Source: Trissonchulus latispiculum (taxonomy: Eukaryota; Nematoda; Enoplea; Enoplida; Ironidae). Taken from it: a stretch of 64,000 bases of DNA. The notes below the pieces were generated by a model. The model was not told where the DNA came from. It saw only the letters and a list, made by a program, of their open reading frames with translations, and did not search any database. Below are positions 34,588 through 46,922 of the stretch, one piece after another. The DNA lies in assembly GCA_030248195.1 (NCBI GenBank), contig JASAND010022292.1, positions 1 through 64,000 on the forward strand, written 5' to 3'. Positions within the stretch are counted from its first letter, which is position 1, and each line of letters opens with the position of its first letter. The position numbers and the translations under genes are program-made.

Positions 34588-37500
34588 TCAGTTCAGGAGG
34601 AACGTAATCGAGTCGTCGGCAAGCTCTTTATCTTCAGGTGGTAGGGACAGAAAGGAATAGGGGGCTATGAAGTTAGCTGGAGTGATCATTTGACCATACT
34701 CGAAGTCAGCTTCTGGTGCTATCAGCGGTCTTGAATTGAGGGTGCCTTCGATCTCTGTGATGAGAGTAACGAAAGCCTCACTTGTCATGGTAGTTCTCCA
34801 AAGGCATTTCTTTAGGGCTCTTTTTACCAGACCTACCAAGCGTTCGTAGAACCCTCCAACCCACGGGGACCTTTCTGGAATGGTTTGCCAAATGATTTCA
34901 TGCTCAGCAAATAGTTTAGTCAGCCGAGCATTCAGATCCTTGCTATCCATGCTGTCTTCCCAGATACTGTTGAATATCTTTGATGCCTTCGAAAACTAGG
35001 TAGCATTATCGCTAAGTATGTACCGTGGTACACCTCTACGGGCGATAAATCTTTGAATAGCATGAACTGCAGACTCTGCACTGCAGTCTTTCACTACTTC
35101 TAGATGGATTGCTCTCGTAGAGAAGCAGGTGAACAAGGCAATCCAAACTTTTGAAGAGTCTCCCGAACGTTCTTTCACATAAAGACGACCCATATAGTCC
35201 ATTCCTGTATTTGTGAAGGCAGCTTGTTTGGAGAGCATTTCTTCAGGAATTTGCCCCATTTTAGGAGGACGGAAAGTTGACCCCTCCGATTTTCTGCAAA
35301 TTCGGCAACTTCTAACGACATTCTTTACCCGTGAAAGACCCTGGGGTATCCAATAGCGTTTTCTGACTTCCACCAAGGTGTGTCTTCCGCCAAAATGTTT
35401 GACAGCTTTGTGAGCCTCTTCAATTACCAGACTTGTGAACTTATGCAATCTTGGGAGAAGTACTGGAAACTTCGTCTCTACAGCAACCGGGGCATTTGCG
35501 AGACGTCCACCACAACGAAGAATCCCGTCGTCCAGAAATAAATCCAGTTGTCTAGCGAGCTTGGTCGGTTTCTTTCCTTCTCTGAAGACTTGAATTTCGT
35601 TGTGGAAGGCAGTCATTTGAATACTGATCACCCACAGCTTGCTTGCTGCCTTCATCTCGTTTCCTCCAGGAACAAGCGAAGACGGAACCTTCTGACCTTT
35701 CAATCCTTGGATGAATCTTGTACAGTAAGCCGTTACTCGAAGAAGCTTTTTGATAGTCGAGAATACATGAATATCAATTCCGTAAGGTGGGGTTTCCGAG
35801 ACATCCACATCTACACTGAGTTCATGAGCAACTTCGGTAACTATTGGCGGAGACGGATCGGAAGTATCGTCCTTGGGATTGGGCCAGTACGCCCAGGACG
35901 AGGGATCCGTGCCAATAAAGGATGGCCCATGAAACCAGTGTGATGATAACAGCATTTCGCCTGATGTACCTCTTGAGGCGAGATCAGCAGGGTTTTCCTT
36001 GGACTCTATATAGCCAAACTTGATGTCGCCTTCTCCTTTTATCTCTGACACTCTTCGTTGTACGTATGGGCCAAGACCTTTTGTTGAATGAATCCAATGC
36101 AAAACAATTTGAGAATCAGTCCAGAGAGACAATCCGTGAACTGGCATGCGGATATGCTTGGCTGTAAAGCGTAGTAACCGTGCGCCAGTTAAGGCACCAA
36201 GCAATTCTAAGCGAGGTATTGTCATCTGTGGACGGATAAGGGAAAGCCTTGCTTTTCCAAAGACGATGTGACACTGCTCACCATGAACCAAGTAGACAAC
36301 GCAGGCATATGCCACGTTGCTGGCGTCACTACAACACACCAGATAAATTGGAGCCTTGACTTTGCCATCTAACAGATATCTCGGCATCTGAATCTTTGCA
36401 CTTTCCATCATGTCGGCCTCTATTTTTCGCCACTCGTCAACTTTTCGACTGGATAATTCGTCATCCCAATCAAAGCCTTCCTTCCATAATTGTTGCAGCA
36501 TGATTTTTCCTTTAACAGTGATTGGTGCTAGAAATCCCAAAGGGTCAAAGACCTTGGCGACTTGATGTAGTATGGTTCTCTTTGTGACCAAACTTCCCAT
36601 CGTGGTCGGCTTATACTTCAGTTGTATCATGTCCGTTGTTGTATTCCACTGGATTCCCAAGACCTTGACGCATTCATCTTTCACCACATCAGATCTGGAA
36701 AATTGTTCTGACAATGGCTTGTTGTTGGTTGACCATTCGCGTAGATTCAATGACGCCTTTCTGAATTTATTCTTCGCTTGTCTGTAAAGTTTCACTGCTT
36801 CTTCGGCATCCGCAGCGCCAATGAATACATTGTCCATGTATATATTTCCTTTGATTTTCTCCGCAACGTCGCAGGGATTGAGATCAAAATGAAAGTCAAT
36901 AGTGGCACCCAACAGAAACGGAGACGCCACTATTCTTGTGGACCGGTAATGCTGGATGTTTTCATGGGCCGTTCGCTTATCAGGCTCCTTAAGCCACAGA
37001 AACCGGGTGCTTTCTCGATCTCTCTTCTGCAACCCAACTTGTAGAAAAGCCTTTTCGATGTCTGAAGTCATCGCGATAGGATGTAAGCGAAATCGTAGTA
37101 GTAGGCCACCCAGATCCTCTAGATAGTTCGCGCCAGTGTGAATGAGGTCGTTCAGGCAGTTTCCACCCCTGGTTTTCGCCGAAGCATCGTAGACAATTCT
37201 TACTTTCGTGGTGGTTCTGTCTTTCTTGATGTGTGGGAAGTGAGCGATGTAGTGAACCAACCCTGCTGGCATAGCCTTGTCATCGATAGGTTTAATTACA
37301 TTTTTGGCCAGTTGATCCATGATGATTCCATTGTAAGTGTCGAAATTGCCCAGTTCATCAGGATTAGCCAACAGTGTGTCCAGTGTTCTCTGAAGACGGA
37401 ATTTAGTCATGCGGTAGTTAGTGCCGATTTCAGGATTAGCCACCTTCCAAGGCATTTGAACGAAGTATCTATCTTCTTCGATGACAGTGGTTTCCCTGAA

Positions 37501-37896
37501 ATTCTTGATGAGTTGATTGCCCAAGGATTCCTTGTTCTCCGTACTTTCACCTTCTTTAATTCCTAGTGTATCAAGCTTCCATAAGTCGGCAATATCTACA
37601 CTAGTGCTGCACAAAAGTTTGGTAACAGTCGTAGGCACCGGAGGCTTCTGCGTCATTGTATTGCCCGCCAATATTGATCCCAATGGACTTTGATGCAGAA
37701 CCAACGCGCCTTCCAACTGAATTGAATTGGATATCTTTGGACCCAAGATCATGTTCCAATGATCCATGCCTAACAGTATGTCGATTTTCATGTGCTGAAC
37801 CTTCTTTGGAGGGGCATTTTTCGGCTTAAACTTCTTCACTGTTTGCCAGGATTGAGAATTCAGTCGAATTGGATAAATTGGCAATGGAGGAGCCAT
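34588..37896 (-). pseudogene. BEL/Pao pol: reverse transcriptase, RNase H and integrase
   Basis: A 966-codon frame starts with the end of the protease region (DILLGMDHW), then shows RT blocks VRIVYDASAKT, MTSDIEKAFLQV and the catalytic-loop IYMDNVFIG, where YxDD would be standard; from memory a DN variant occurs in BEL/Pao. RNase H follows around VCCSDASNVAYA and LWTDSQIVLHW. The integrase has an HFGGRHTL...CRICRK zinc-binding part, a first aspartate in GMDYMG, the second in ILSDNAT and the glutamate in GGFYERL. An in-frame TAG (34998-34996) directly follows ILSDNAT; the same frame then stays open to 34588. This lone stop suggests a recent insertion. Confidence 0.88.
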
Positions 37897-38489
37897 CCCT
37901 GGAACAGCGTATGCCTTGATTTTGAGTTGAAATTGGTTTCTCCATGTTCCACCAACTCTACCAGTTGTGCTTTCACTTTTTCCACCGCACAGGCATTGAA
38001 GCGAGCTGTGTTAAGGATCACATCCCTTATTGGAACCAAGCCAAGATTTTCGGCTGAAGACTTGTCTATGCACGTATATCTTGCTCCAGCATCGAAGTAT
38101 ATATTCTGTAGCTTACTTCTTTGGGTTGCTGGATTACTAACCTTTGTGGCACAAGTCGCCATGATAATACCATCTGCCTGGGCATTACCAGCCAGGAAAG
38201 TTTGGAATTGCCCCATATCTTCATCCTGAGTTGTTGGTGATTCCGTGCACGACAAGTGTTGCTGAGTACCAACTGACGGTGGCTTCTTCGTATTGCATAG
38301 ACTGGCATGATGCCCATGTTTCTTGCAATGGTAGCATTTCTTATTCTTCCGACAATCTTTCGACAGGTGTTGAGTACTGAGGCAAATGAAGCACCGACCT
38401 TCAGTCTTCAACATGTTCCGGCGTTGGCTGATATCCTCAACGACTTTGCAGTCGTCGCTGTAGTGTTGACAACCACCACAAAAACACAC
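37860..38489 (-). pseudogene. BEL/Pao zinc knuckles and aspartic protease
   Basis: CFICLSTQHLSKDC and CYHCKKHGHHASLC are two CCHC-type knuckles. Downstream, IYFDAGARYTCI occupies the protease active-site position, with D-A-G in place of the more usual D-S/T-G. The frame overlaps the start of the pol frame (37896) and needs a shift to enter it. Confidence 0.7.
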
Positions 38490-38896
38490 TTCCTACTGGT
38501 ACGAGCCCCTTCTTTCGTTTGAGATTGGAAAAGAGAGGCCGCAGTTGGAAGACAACCAACTCTATCCTTCTCTTTTACCTCTCTATCTTTTTTGGTTTGA
38601 GTGACGTAGAGAGCCCGGATCTCTGACAAAATTTCTATGAAGTCTTGTATCTCCCAAGTTTTTCTGTTGGTGCCTCTTATAGCCCTGATTCGCTTGATTT
38701 CACTCTGCAGTGAGCTAAGCAGCTTGGCCATCATTGAATATACTTGAAAATCTAACGCCGCTTTTGGCACTTCCATTTTAGTCAGAGTTGCAGTTGTGGC
38801 CCTAACCTCGTCTACGAATTGCTCAAGGTTAGCACAATTTTCTTTGACCGGCGGCATTGCCTGGAACGCCTTTAGCCTAGCTTTCGGGTCGACCAT
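38408..38896 (-). pseudogene. BEL/Pao Gag, DUF1759 C-terminal part
   Basis: A frame with KARLKAFQAMPPVKENCANL and a downstream segment reaching the zinc-knuckle region. It belongs after the 39037-39582 segment with a frameshift between them and overlaps the next frame at its end. Confidence 0.65.
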
Positions 38897-39036
38897 ACTC
38901 TTCTTGAAGGATTTTTATAGCCTCTGCGTAGCTGTTGCCTTCAACAGACAAACCTTTCACCTTATCTCTGGCTTGACCCTTGAGAACTTGAAACAAATAG
39001 TCAAGCTTTTGTTTGTCCTGAAGTTGTGGTTCGGAA

Positions 39037-39582
39037 TCAACGTACGTTTATATGGAAAGACTCCCAAAAGCTTAGCCATTCTAATTTGTCACCAGAAAAG
39101 TGTGGAAGTTCAACCTTTGGCAACTTAGCTACTCCAACAGAACGTCTACTCTCACCGTTTGAATCCTCTTCTGGTGATCTCTCTGTGGAAACTGACGAAT
39201 TTGCAACCAACCTGGTCAGAACCGCCATTTGTTCTCTTTGAGCTTCCATGAATTCCCTTCGTTGAGTTTCCGATCTTTCCAAATCCTCGGCCCTCATTCT
39301 TTCGATTGCTTCCAAGTCCTGTTTTCGCTCTCTTTCTTGTCTTTCGATGAGCTTTATCATGACTTGGACCATGCCGTCGTCGCTCTTGGCCTTTGTAGCC
39401 ACAGGGTCACCAAGGGTAACGGTGGAAAGGCTAGGACTTGGGTTGGGGATGGGGTTAGGAATGGGGTGAGGGTTCATGGGCCGCCTTCCCACCTTTGCTG
39501 GGTCACAATTAAGGTTTTCCAATTCCTTCCAGGAAGCACCGCAGCAGTTGCATCTGAAGGGGGACGTCGGAACACCTATCAC
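39037..39582 (-). pseudogene. BEL/Pao Gag, charged coiled-coil segment
   Basis: The middle of the frame is a highly charged, helix-forming stretch (ERQERERKQDLEAIERM and onward) followed by KLPKVELPHFSGDKLEW, the DUF1759-type Gag signature of BEL/Pao. It ends at a stop at 39037; the continuing DUF1759 similarity is in another frame. Confidence 0.7.
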
Positions 39583-39769
39583 ATTCCCAGGGAAATTCTT
39601 TCAAATCCACCAATGCCCAATATAGAGAGTCCGTCAAAGATCCATTATCCTCCTCGTTAATACAGTCCTGACAAATCCAGTTCCCGCAAGAGTCACACTT
39701 TAGTCCATTGGCACTATCCCTGCCGCGCCGAAACCAAGGATCCGTTGAAATTTGAGATTTTGATTCCAT
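39509..39769 (-). pseudogene. BEL/Pao Gag N-terminus with PHD-like zinc finger
   Basis: The ATG at 39769 lies just inside the LTR. The frame reads CDSCGNWICQDC and later WECDRC, a PHD/RING-like metal-binding pattern found at the start of some BEL/Pao Gag proteins. A frameshift near 39530 moves the reading into the next segment. Confidence 0.65.
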
Positions 39770-39781
39770 TTTCTGCTACCA

Positions 39782-39934
39782 TGTAAAGCAGAACGCGCAG
39801 TAGTAGTTGACTATATTGAAACAGGTGATAATATAATGTGGTAGAACAAAACTCAATGTCCAACTTAAGATAAGATATTTTGTATATTTAAAATATTAGT
39901 TTCAAGTAGTCAGTTGTTTCTTCATTTCTTTACA
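39782..39934 (-). repeat. BEL/Pao 5' LTR, 153 bp
   Basis: On the minus strand it begins TGTAAAG and ends CTTTACA, perfect inverted 7-bp ends in the TG...CA form of LTRs. TGGTAGCAGAA follows at once as a primer-binding-site candidate, and the gag start is about 10 bp further on. The matching 3' LTR was not seen. Confidence 0.7.
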
Positions 39935-40167
39935 AAAAGGATTCACTACCTTAAACGACTTCTAGTGAGCGCGAGGTCAATGTTGTGGCAAGATCATAAA
40001 ATCCATTAACAGCCATTAACTTGAATTTGGTGCATTTGCGGACCATAGCCCAAGAAAAATGTTCTCCGCTTTAAGAGCTTTAGATTGATGTCAAATTTGT
40101 CATGTTTAGCGAAATTTGAAAAAATCGACACTTTTGCCATATGGGTGCTAGACCGACTGATTCGGAT
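39935..40167. repeat. Right copy of the 234-bp direct repeat, abutting the BEL LTR
   Basis: It begins exactly at the LTR border (AAAAGGATTCACTACC) and matches 33914-34147 up to GACTGATTCGGAT. The copy shows where the BEL element entered; the sequence left of that point is not found at the other end of the element. Confidence 0.85.
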
Positions 40168-41609
40168 GCAGCGACCACGTTGGGCTCCACCAAATCACAG
40201 TATATAAATAGACGTTTCTAATGATACCAAATTATGCTGATCATCTTTGCCCAGTTTCGAGTTTTTTGACACTAGTCAAAAAATTGAAACTTTTCCAGTT
40301 TCCTATGTTTAACACATGATATCTCAACTTTGAAGTGAAGTTACTCGTTAACCGTAAAAGATCCTACTTTAATTTCAAAAACTCGTTAAAGTATACTAAC
40401 TGGAGAACAAAATATGTGAAAATGAGCAAAGTAGACCGCTTAAGTTTGAATTCGTTCCCAAACTTGAGTTGCTGTCACAGGTGTTAACGTTTAACCAGAA
40501 AATCCGTATTTTCGATTTCCGCTTTATATGGCAAAGCAAAAATAATGCCAGAATTTAGCTGGAAACCATTAAAATTTTTGTGTCACAAAAATCTTGAAAA
40601 TTGTGAAAGTAACTATGATCATTTGTTGTTGTTTGCTGCATTAGACGTCACAATGTGATGATCATCCCCCGAAGGTGCATAGTGTTAGCCACGAAACTGG
40701 CCACGTAAGGTTGGTCTATAACAATTCAACTAAGTTTGCAGAAGGAGTCTCAAAGCTTGGTCGACATCACGACTTCGCAGAACCGTCACAGCTGAAAACT
40801 ATTTACCGACGTGTGCATTACACTCCATGATAGGAAAGCCGTGATTTCCCTTATTGACGATAATTCCTTTTGAACCACTAATTCTCAGTCGTTTCGAAAG
40901 TTTTACTCGTTGCTGATAATTCAAAATCTGGAAGCAACGCATTTCCAAATGTTAGAAATGAAATGGTTGCTTCAGCATCTGAGGCCAGTGTTTCCGGCCT
41001 TCTGGTGGCATTCGAACACACGACTTCCGGATTCACGCTCTGATGACCTGCCAACTAAGCTACAGAGGCTACAGTCTCACTAAAGCTAGAAAGTTCTTAT
41101 CTAAAATGAAGTGGCAACATAGAAAGTACTATCCTCAATTAGAGTATTTTTGTCTAATTATTACTATATACGTAATTTTTGCAAAACGCAAAACCAAGCC
41201 ATTGCACCAGCACTCAATACGAACCGTTCCGTAGTACAAGAGATAGCTTCCTAACAGATCTAGTCTCTGTAACAGGTGAACCTTTCACAACAGAGCTAGC
41301 TTAAACAGTAAACCCTAGCTTTGCAAAAATATACGTCTCCCATAACAAAGCCTTCTACAATAAATCCTTTGTTTAGTCAGTGTGTGCGTGCAGTATTTTA
41401 GTAATATAACTGTTCACGGTGAATATGTGCGAGGTATGCTAAGTTTCCACTAAAGTGTTTTCAGTGGCAAAAACCTTGACCAATGGAGAATAGCGAAATG
41501 ATACAAAGACTGTGTACTAATAAATCGCATGGCTGAACAAATATAACTATTGGCCGCCTTTATTAAATAAAATAATAGCAGAAATAAATATAAACTTATA
41601 ATAATTCAG
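40168..41609. other. Noncoding interval (probable intron of the channel gene)
   Basis: No exon recognised. It holds a tRNA-derived repeat (listed separately) and ends with an ATAATTCAG splice acceptor for the mucin exon. Confidence 0.35.
41000..41072 (-). repeat. tRNA-derived SINE head
   Basis: On the minus strand a TAGCTTAGTTGG block (41062-41051) resembles the pol III A box and GTGTTCGAATGCC (41020-41008) the B box, at normal tRNA spacing. Stem pairing is imperfect, so this is a SINE head and not a tRNA gene. The same family recurs at 58080-58160. Confidence 0.55.
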
Positions 41610-44600
41610 ATAATTACACATCCACAACGTCAACTTTTACAACCACAACAACCACAAGCACAGCCACTACGACCACGTCAACCAGTACTACAACCCAAAC
41701 AACAACAAGCACAACCACTACGACAACGTCAACCAGTACTACAACCCAAACAACCACAAGCACAACTACTGCGACCACGTCAACCAGTACTACAACCCAA
41801 ACAACAACAAGCACAATCACTACGACCACGTCAACCAACACTACAACCCAAACAACAACAAGCACAACCACTACGACAACGTCAACCAGTACTACAACCC
41901 AAACAACCATAAGCACAACTACTGCGACCAGGTCAACCCAAACAACCACAAGCACAACCACAACCACTACGACCACGCCAATCAGTACTACAACCCAAAC
42001 AAGCACAAGCACAACCACTACGATCACGTCAACCAGTACTACAACCCAAACAACAACAAGCACAACCACTACGACAACGTCAACCAGTACTACAACCCAA
42101 ACAACAACAAGCACAACCACTACGACAACGTCAAACAGTACTACAGGAAAAACAACCACAAGCACAACCACTACGACCACGTCAACCAGTACAACAACTC
42201 TAACAACCACAAGCACAACCACAACCACTACGACCACGTCAACCAGTACTACAACCCAAACAACCACAAGCACAACCACAACGACCACGTCAACCAGTAC
42301 TACAACTCTAACAACCACAAGCACAACCACAACCACTACGACCACGTCAAACAGTACTACAACGCAAACAACCACAAGCACAACTACTGCGACCACGTCA
42401 ACCAGTACTACAACCCAAACAACCACAAGCACAACCACTACGACAACATCAACCACTACTACAAGAAAAACCACCACAAGCACAACTACTGCGACCACGT
42501 CAACCAGTACTACAACCCAAACAACCACAAGCACAACCACTACGACAACATCAACCACTACTACAAGAAAAACCACCACAAGCACAACTACTGCGACCAC
42601 GTCAACCAGTACTACAGGAAAAACAACCACAATCACAACCACTAAGACCACGTCAACCAGTACTACAACTCTAACAACCACAAGCACAGCCACAACCACT
42701 ACGACCACGTCAACCAGTACGACAGCCCAAACAGCCACAAGCACAACCACTTCGACCACGTCAATCAGTACTACAACCCAAACAACCACAAGCACAACTA
42801 CTACTGAGACCATGTCATTCAGTACTTCAAGCCAAACTACAAGCACTATCACTGAGACCACGTCAACAAGTACTACAAACCAAGCAACTGCAAGCGCAAC
42901 CACTAAGACCACGTCACCCAGTACTTCAACCCAAACAACAAGCACAACTACTGCGACCACGTCAACCAGTATTACAACCCAAACAACCACAAGCAGAATC
43001 ACTTCGACCACGTCAATCAGTACTACAACCCAAACAACCACAAGCACAACCACTACGACCACGTCAACCAGTACTACGACCCAAGCAACCACAAGCACAA
43101 CTACTGCGACCACGTCAACCCAAACAACCACAAGCACAACCACAACCACTACGACCACGCCAATCAGTACTACAACCCAAACAAGCACAAGCACAACCAC
43201 TTCGACCACGTCAATCAGTACATCAACCCAAACAGCCACAAGCACAACTACTATTGAGACCACGTCAACAAGTACTACAACCCAAGCAACTGCAAGCGCA
43301 ACCACTAAGACCACGTCACCCAGTACTTCAACCCAAACAACAAGCACTATCGCTGCGACCACGTCAATAAGTACTATAACCCAAACAACTACGATCACTA
43401 CCACTTTGATGACCCAAACCACTGACACCGCGACCACAACAACAACAACTACCGCTTTCCAAAGTACTTCCGCCGCTCCCGCAACAACAGCAACAACAAC
43501 AAGCACTACGAAAAAAACCACATTACCCAGCACTTCAACCGAAATAACAACCACTACCAGTGAGACCACGTCAACAAGTACTACAACCCAAACAACTATG
43601 AGCACTACCACTAAGACCACGTTAACTAATACTGCAACCCAAACAATCACTGTCACTGCGACCACAACAACAACAACAACCGCTGTGGCTGTCCAAAGTA
43701 CTTCTGCCGCTCCCGCAACAACCACAACGACCATCAGCACTTCCACGTCATTCATTACTACAACCCAGGCAACTACAAGCTTTAATGCTGAGACCATGTC
43801 GACAAGTACGACAACCCAAGCAGCTACAACTACTACCATTAAGACCACATCACCCAGTACTTCAAGCCAAACAACAAACACCATCGCTGAGAACGTGCCG
43901 CCCATTACTTCAACCCATAGAACAAGCACTACCGCTGAAACCACGTCAACAAGTACTACAGCACAAGCAACTACAAGCACTACCACTAAAACCACATCAA
44001 TCATTACTACAACTCAAGCAACTACAAGAACTGCTAGTAAGACCACATCACCCAGTACTTCAAGCCAAACATCAAGCACTATCGCTGAGACCACGTCACC
44101 CAGTACTTCAACACAAACAACAAGCACTATCGCTGAGAACATGCCACCCATTACTTCAACCCAAACACCAAGCACTACCGCTGAAACCACGTCACCCAGT
44201 ACTTCAACTCAAATAACAGGTACTATCACTGAGAACATGCCACCCATTACTTCAACTCAAACAACAAGCACTACCGCTGAGACCACGTCGACAAGTACTA
44301 CAACCCAGACAACTAAAAGTACTACCATTAAGAACACGTCACCCAGTACTTCCAGCCAAACAACAAGCACTATCGCTGAGAACATGCCACCCATTACTTC
44401 AACCCAAACACCAAGCAGTACCGCTGAAACCACGTCACCCAGTACTTCAACTCAAATAACAAGCACTATCACTGAGAACATGCCACCCATTACTTCAACT
44501 CAAACAACAAGCACTACCGCTGAGACCACGTCAACAAGTACCGCAACCCAAGCAACTACAAGCACTACCACTAAGACTACGTCACCCAGTACTACAACCC

Positions 44601-46922
44601 AAGCAACTACAAGTACTACCACTAAGACCACGTCACCCAGTATTTCAAGCCAAACAACCACTGTCGCCGCGACTACAACAACAACAACGACAACTATCGC
44701 TGTTCAAAGTACTTCTGCAGTCCCTGCAACAACCACAACACCCACTACCACAAAGACTTCGTCAAGCAGTATTTCTACCCAGTTAAATAGGGCTATCACA
44801 ACCACAACAGCAGCTGTAGCTGTCAAAACTACTTCCGCAATACCTGCAATATTTAGAACAATCATAAGCAGTACCACTAAGACCATGTCAACCAGTGCTA
44901 CAACACAAATGACCTCTGTCAGGACGCCCACAACCACATCTGCCGATGTCCAAAGCAGTTCCACAGCAACCACAACAGCCACAAACACTACCGCTAGGAC
45001 CATGTCAACCACTGCTTCAGCCCAGGTAACCAGTGTTGCCAGAACAACAACAACAACAACGACCGCTGTCCAAATTTCTTCCACAGTCCCCGCAACAACA
45101 CTCATCACTTCAAAAATAACTTTTAAAGCAACCATCACCACTACTACAGCTACACCAACAGTCCGTATGATAAGGACACCTACCACCACTGCCACTTCAA
45201 AGACTTCCACATTCACAACCAAGGCGGCCACAAGCCCTACCTCTATAACCACGTCAATCAGAGCAATAGCCACAGCCACAAAAATAACATCTACCACAGT
45301 CATCGTCTCCATTACCTCGACAGCCGCGATCCCTACAATAACAATGACGGACACTATCACTTCTATTGTGTTCACGTTTACAGCGGAGACTGCGTCAACC
45401 ACTACTTCAGTGCGAACAATCCCAGTATCCATGACAACAACAACAAAAACAAAAATCGCTGTCCAAAGTAGTTCCGCTATCCCTAAAACAACCACAACAG
45501 CAAGCGCTACCGCTAATACCACGTCAAGCAATCCTGCAACACAAACAACTACAAGCACTACCCCTAATACCATGTCAGCCAGTACTCCAACCCAGACAAC
45601 TGCAAGTACTACTGCTAAGACCACATCAAACAGTACTGAAAACCAAGCAGCCACGTTTGCCACGACCACAACAACAACAACTACCGTTGCCCTGAGTACT
45701 ATCACCGCTTCTGCAACACCCACAATGACTACAACCACTTCCAAGGCATCAACCTTCACCATCGACACACCTACTATTGCGAAGACCACGCTAACCACTA
45801 GTGCAACAAGAGTAACCACTGCAAGGACTTCGACGACCACATTCGCCAGGAAATTAACTATTGAAATCAAATCCATAACTACCGTCACAGCCAACACCAA
45901 TACTGTAGATTCAGACCAGACAAGCAAGCCCGCTGCTGCTGCAATTACACACAATCCCAATACTTCCGTCATAATCGCGTCAATGACTAGTACCGTGAAA
46001 ACAACAGATACCAGAGTTCTCATCATCACTACAAGAACAACAGCCACTGCAGCCACTATGCCTGCTACAGCTGTAGGCAAAGCCATGAAAACAGGAACCT
46101 CTCTAGTAATCAGCTCGTCATCTCCATTAAAATTTGCAGCCACAACGATTTCGACGCTATGGAGAGCAAATGCTGCAACTGTAATTTCATCAAAAACAAC
46201 CAGAATCTCGATATCTAACGTGATCACATCAGTTAAACGTAGCACACCTACAACATTGCCTATGCTTAAAACTTCTGCAGTGTCTGTTACAACTACAACT
46301 GTTACCCTAAAACTGACTGCTATGTTAGAAGCTATAATGAATGCTCCTGTATACAAAGTATTAACAGAGACAGTCATATTGACTCCAGTAACCTCAATGC
46401 AAGCTACGATCTTCAAAACGTCTTTGTTCCCAACAAAATCTACAACAATAATGACAGATTCCACTAGCTCAGACACTAACAGAACATCTACCACCAAATC
46501 AATAACATTAGTTTCGTACTGGGCAGCAACAAAAATGATGCCTGTTGGAACTAAAATGCTTACTGAAACTAACACACAAATATTAACAGAGAAATCAAGA
46601 ACAATCGAAGTAGTTAATGCTTTAACAGAATCGTTAAAGGCAGCAATTGCCGGACAAGAATTGATAACGATGTTCAAGTCATCCCAATTATTTCCACTAA
46701 CACCGACATTTCAGTCGAAAATGAAGCCCCTGTCTTCGCCAATGATGCCACTATCATTTTCAATATCACTTCCGCCCTTCCTTGCCTCTCCGCTATCATT
46801 AACAGCACATAATAGAGAAACTATCTTTTCTGCAGCAGATACCAGTAGTCACAATGAGTATGACCTAGATAACTCACCTGAAATGATATATTCATTATGG
46901 AAATATCTTACTCAACCCAATG
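41610..46922 (+). CDS. Mucin-like exon, about 1,770 codons, of the DEG/ENaC gene
   Basis: The frame is open without a stop from 41594 to 47155, far longer than chance allows. The exon starts after ATAATTCAG and ends at AATG|GTAAGT, phase 1 at both ends. From about 41640 to 44650 it is tandem repeat coding mainly Thr and Ser with Gln and Ala (units near STTTQTTTSTTT); later units add Ile, Glu, Met and Pro. From about 44700 it is still Thr-rich but unique, then turns to ordinary sequence (EYDLDNSPEMIYSLWKY) just before the channel ectodomain. Such domains are heavily O-glycosylated and extended. Antisense frames in the repeat are byproducts of its codon pattern. Confidence 0.85.

Larger units (their letters stand above)
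34271..39934 (-). mobile_element. BEL/Pao LTR retrotransposon, lightly damaged
   Basis: Reading the minus strand: a 153-bp LTR (39934-39782), a primer-binding-like TGGTAGCAGAA directly after it, Gag with an N-terminal PHD-like zinc finger, zinc knuckles, aspartic protease, reverse transcriptase, RNase H, integrase and a C-terminal DUF5641-type domain. This is the complete module order of BEL/Pao elements. Damage consists of a few frameshifts in gag, one in-frame TAG in the integrase and one frameshift near 34605. The 3' LTR is not found; a (GATCA)n tract and the left direct repeat stand in its place. Confidence 0.92.

Noticed and set aside
33914..40167. The 233-bp direct repeats as LTRs of the BEL element
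   Set aside because: The region next to the primer-binding-like site is a different 153-bp sequence with TGTAAAG/CTTTACA ends, and the sequence beyond the repeats is not shared.
41000..41072. Functional tRNA gene
   Set aside because: Boxes A and B are present but stems do not pair properly and a related copy is more diverged; a SINE head explains it.
41614..44004. 796-codon Val-rich ORF on the minus strand across the mucin repeats
   Set aside because: It is the complement of Thr/Ser codon repeats (ACN read backwards gives NGT); the plus strand is supported by splice sites and channel homology.
43785..44216. Pro/Leu/Gln-rich plus-strand ORF in a second frame of the repeat
   Set aside because: Frame-shifted reading of the same repeats; ends without homology.
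41640..44650. CRISPR-like or satellite interpretation of the repeat block
   Set aside because: Units are coding, in frame and of variable length, with no spacers; the setting is animal DNA.
44704..46677. 657-codon hydrophobic ORF on the minus strand
   Set aside because: Same cause: antisense of Thr-rich coding sequence, no splice or domain support.
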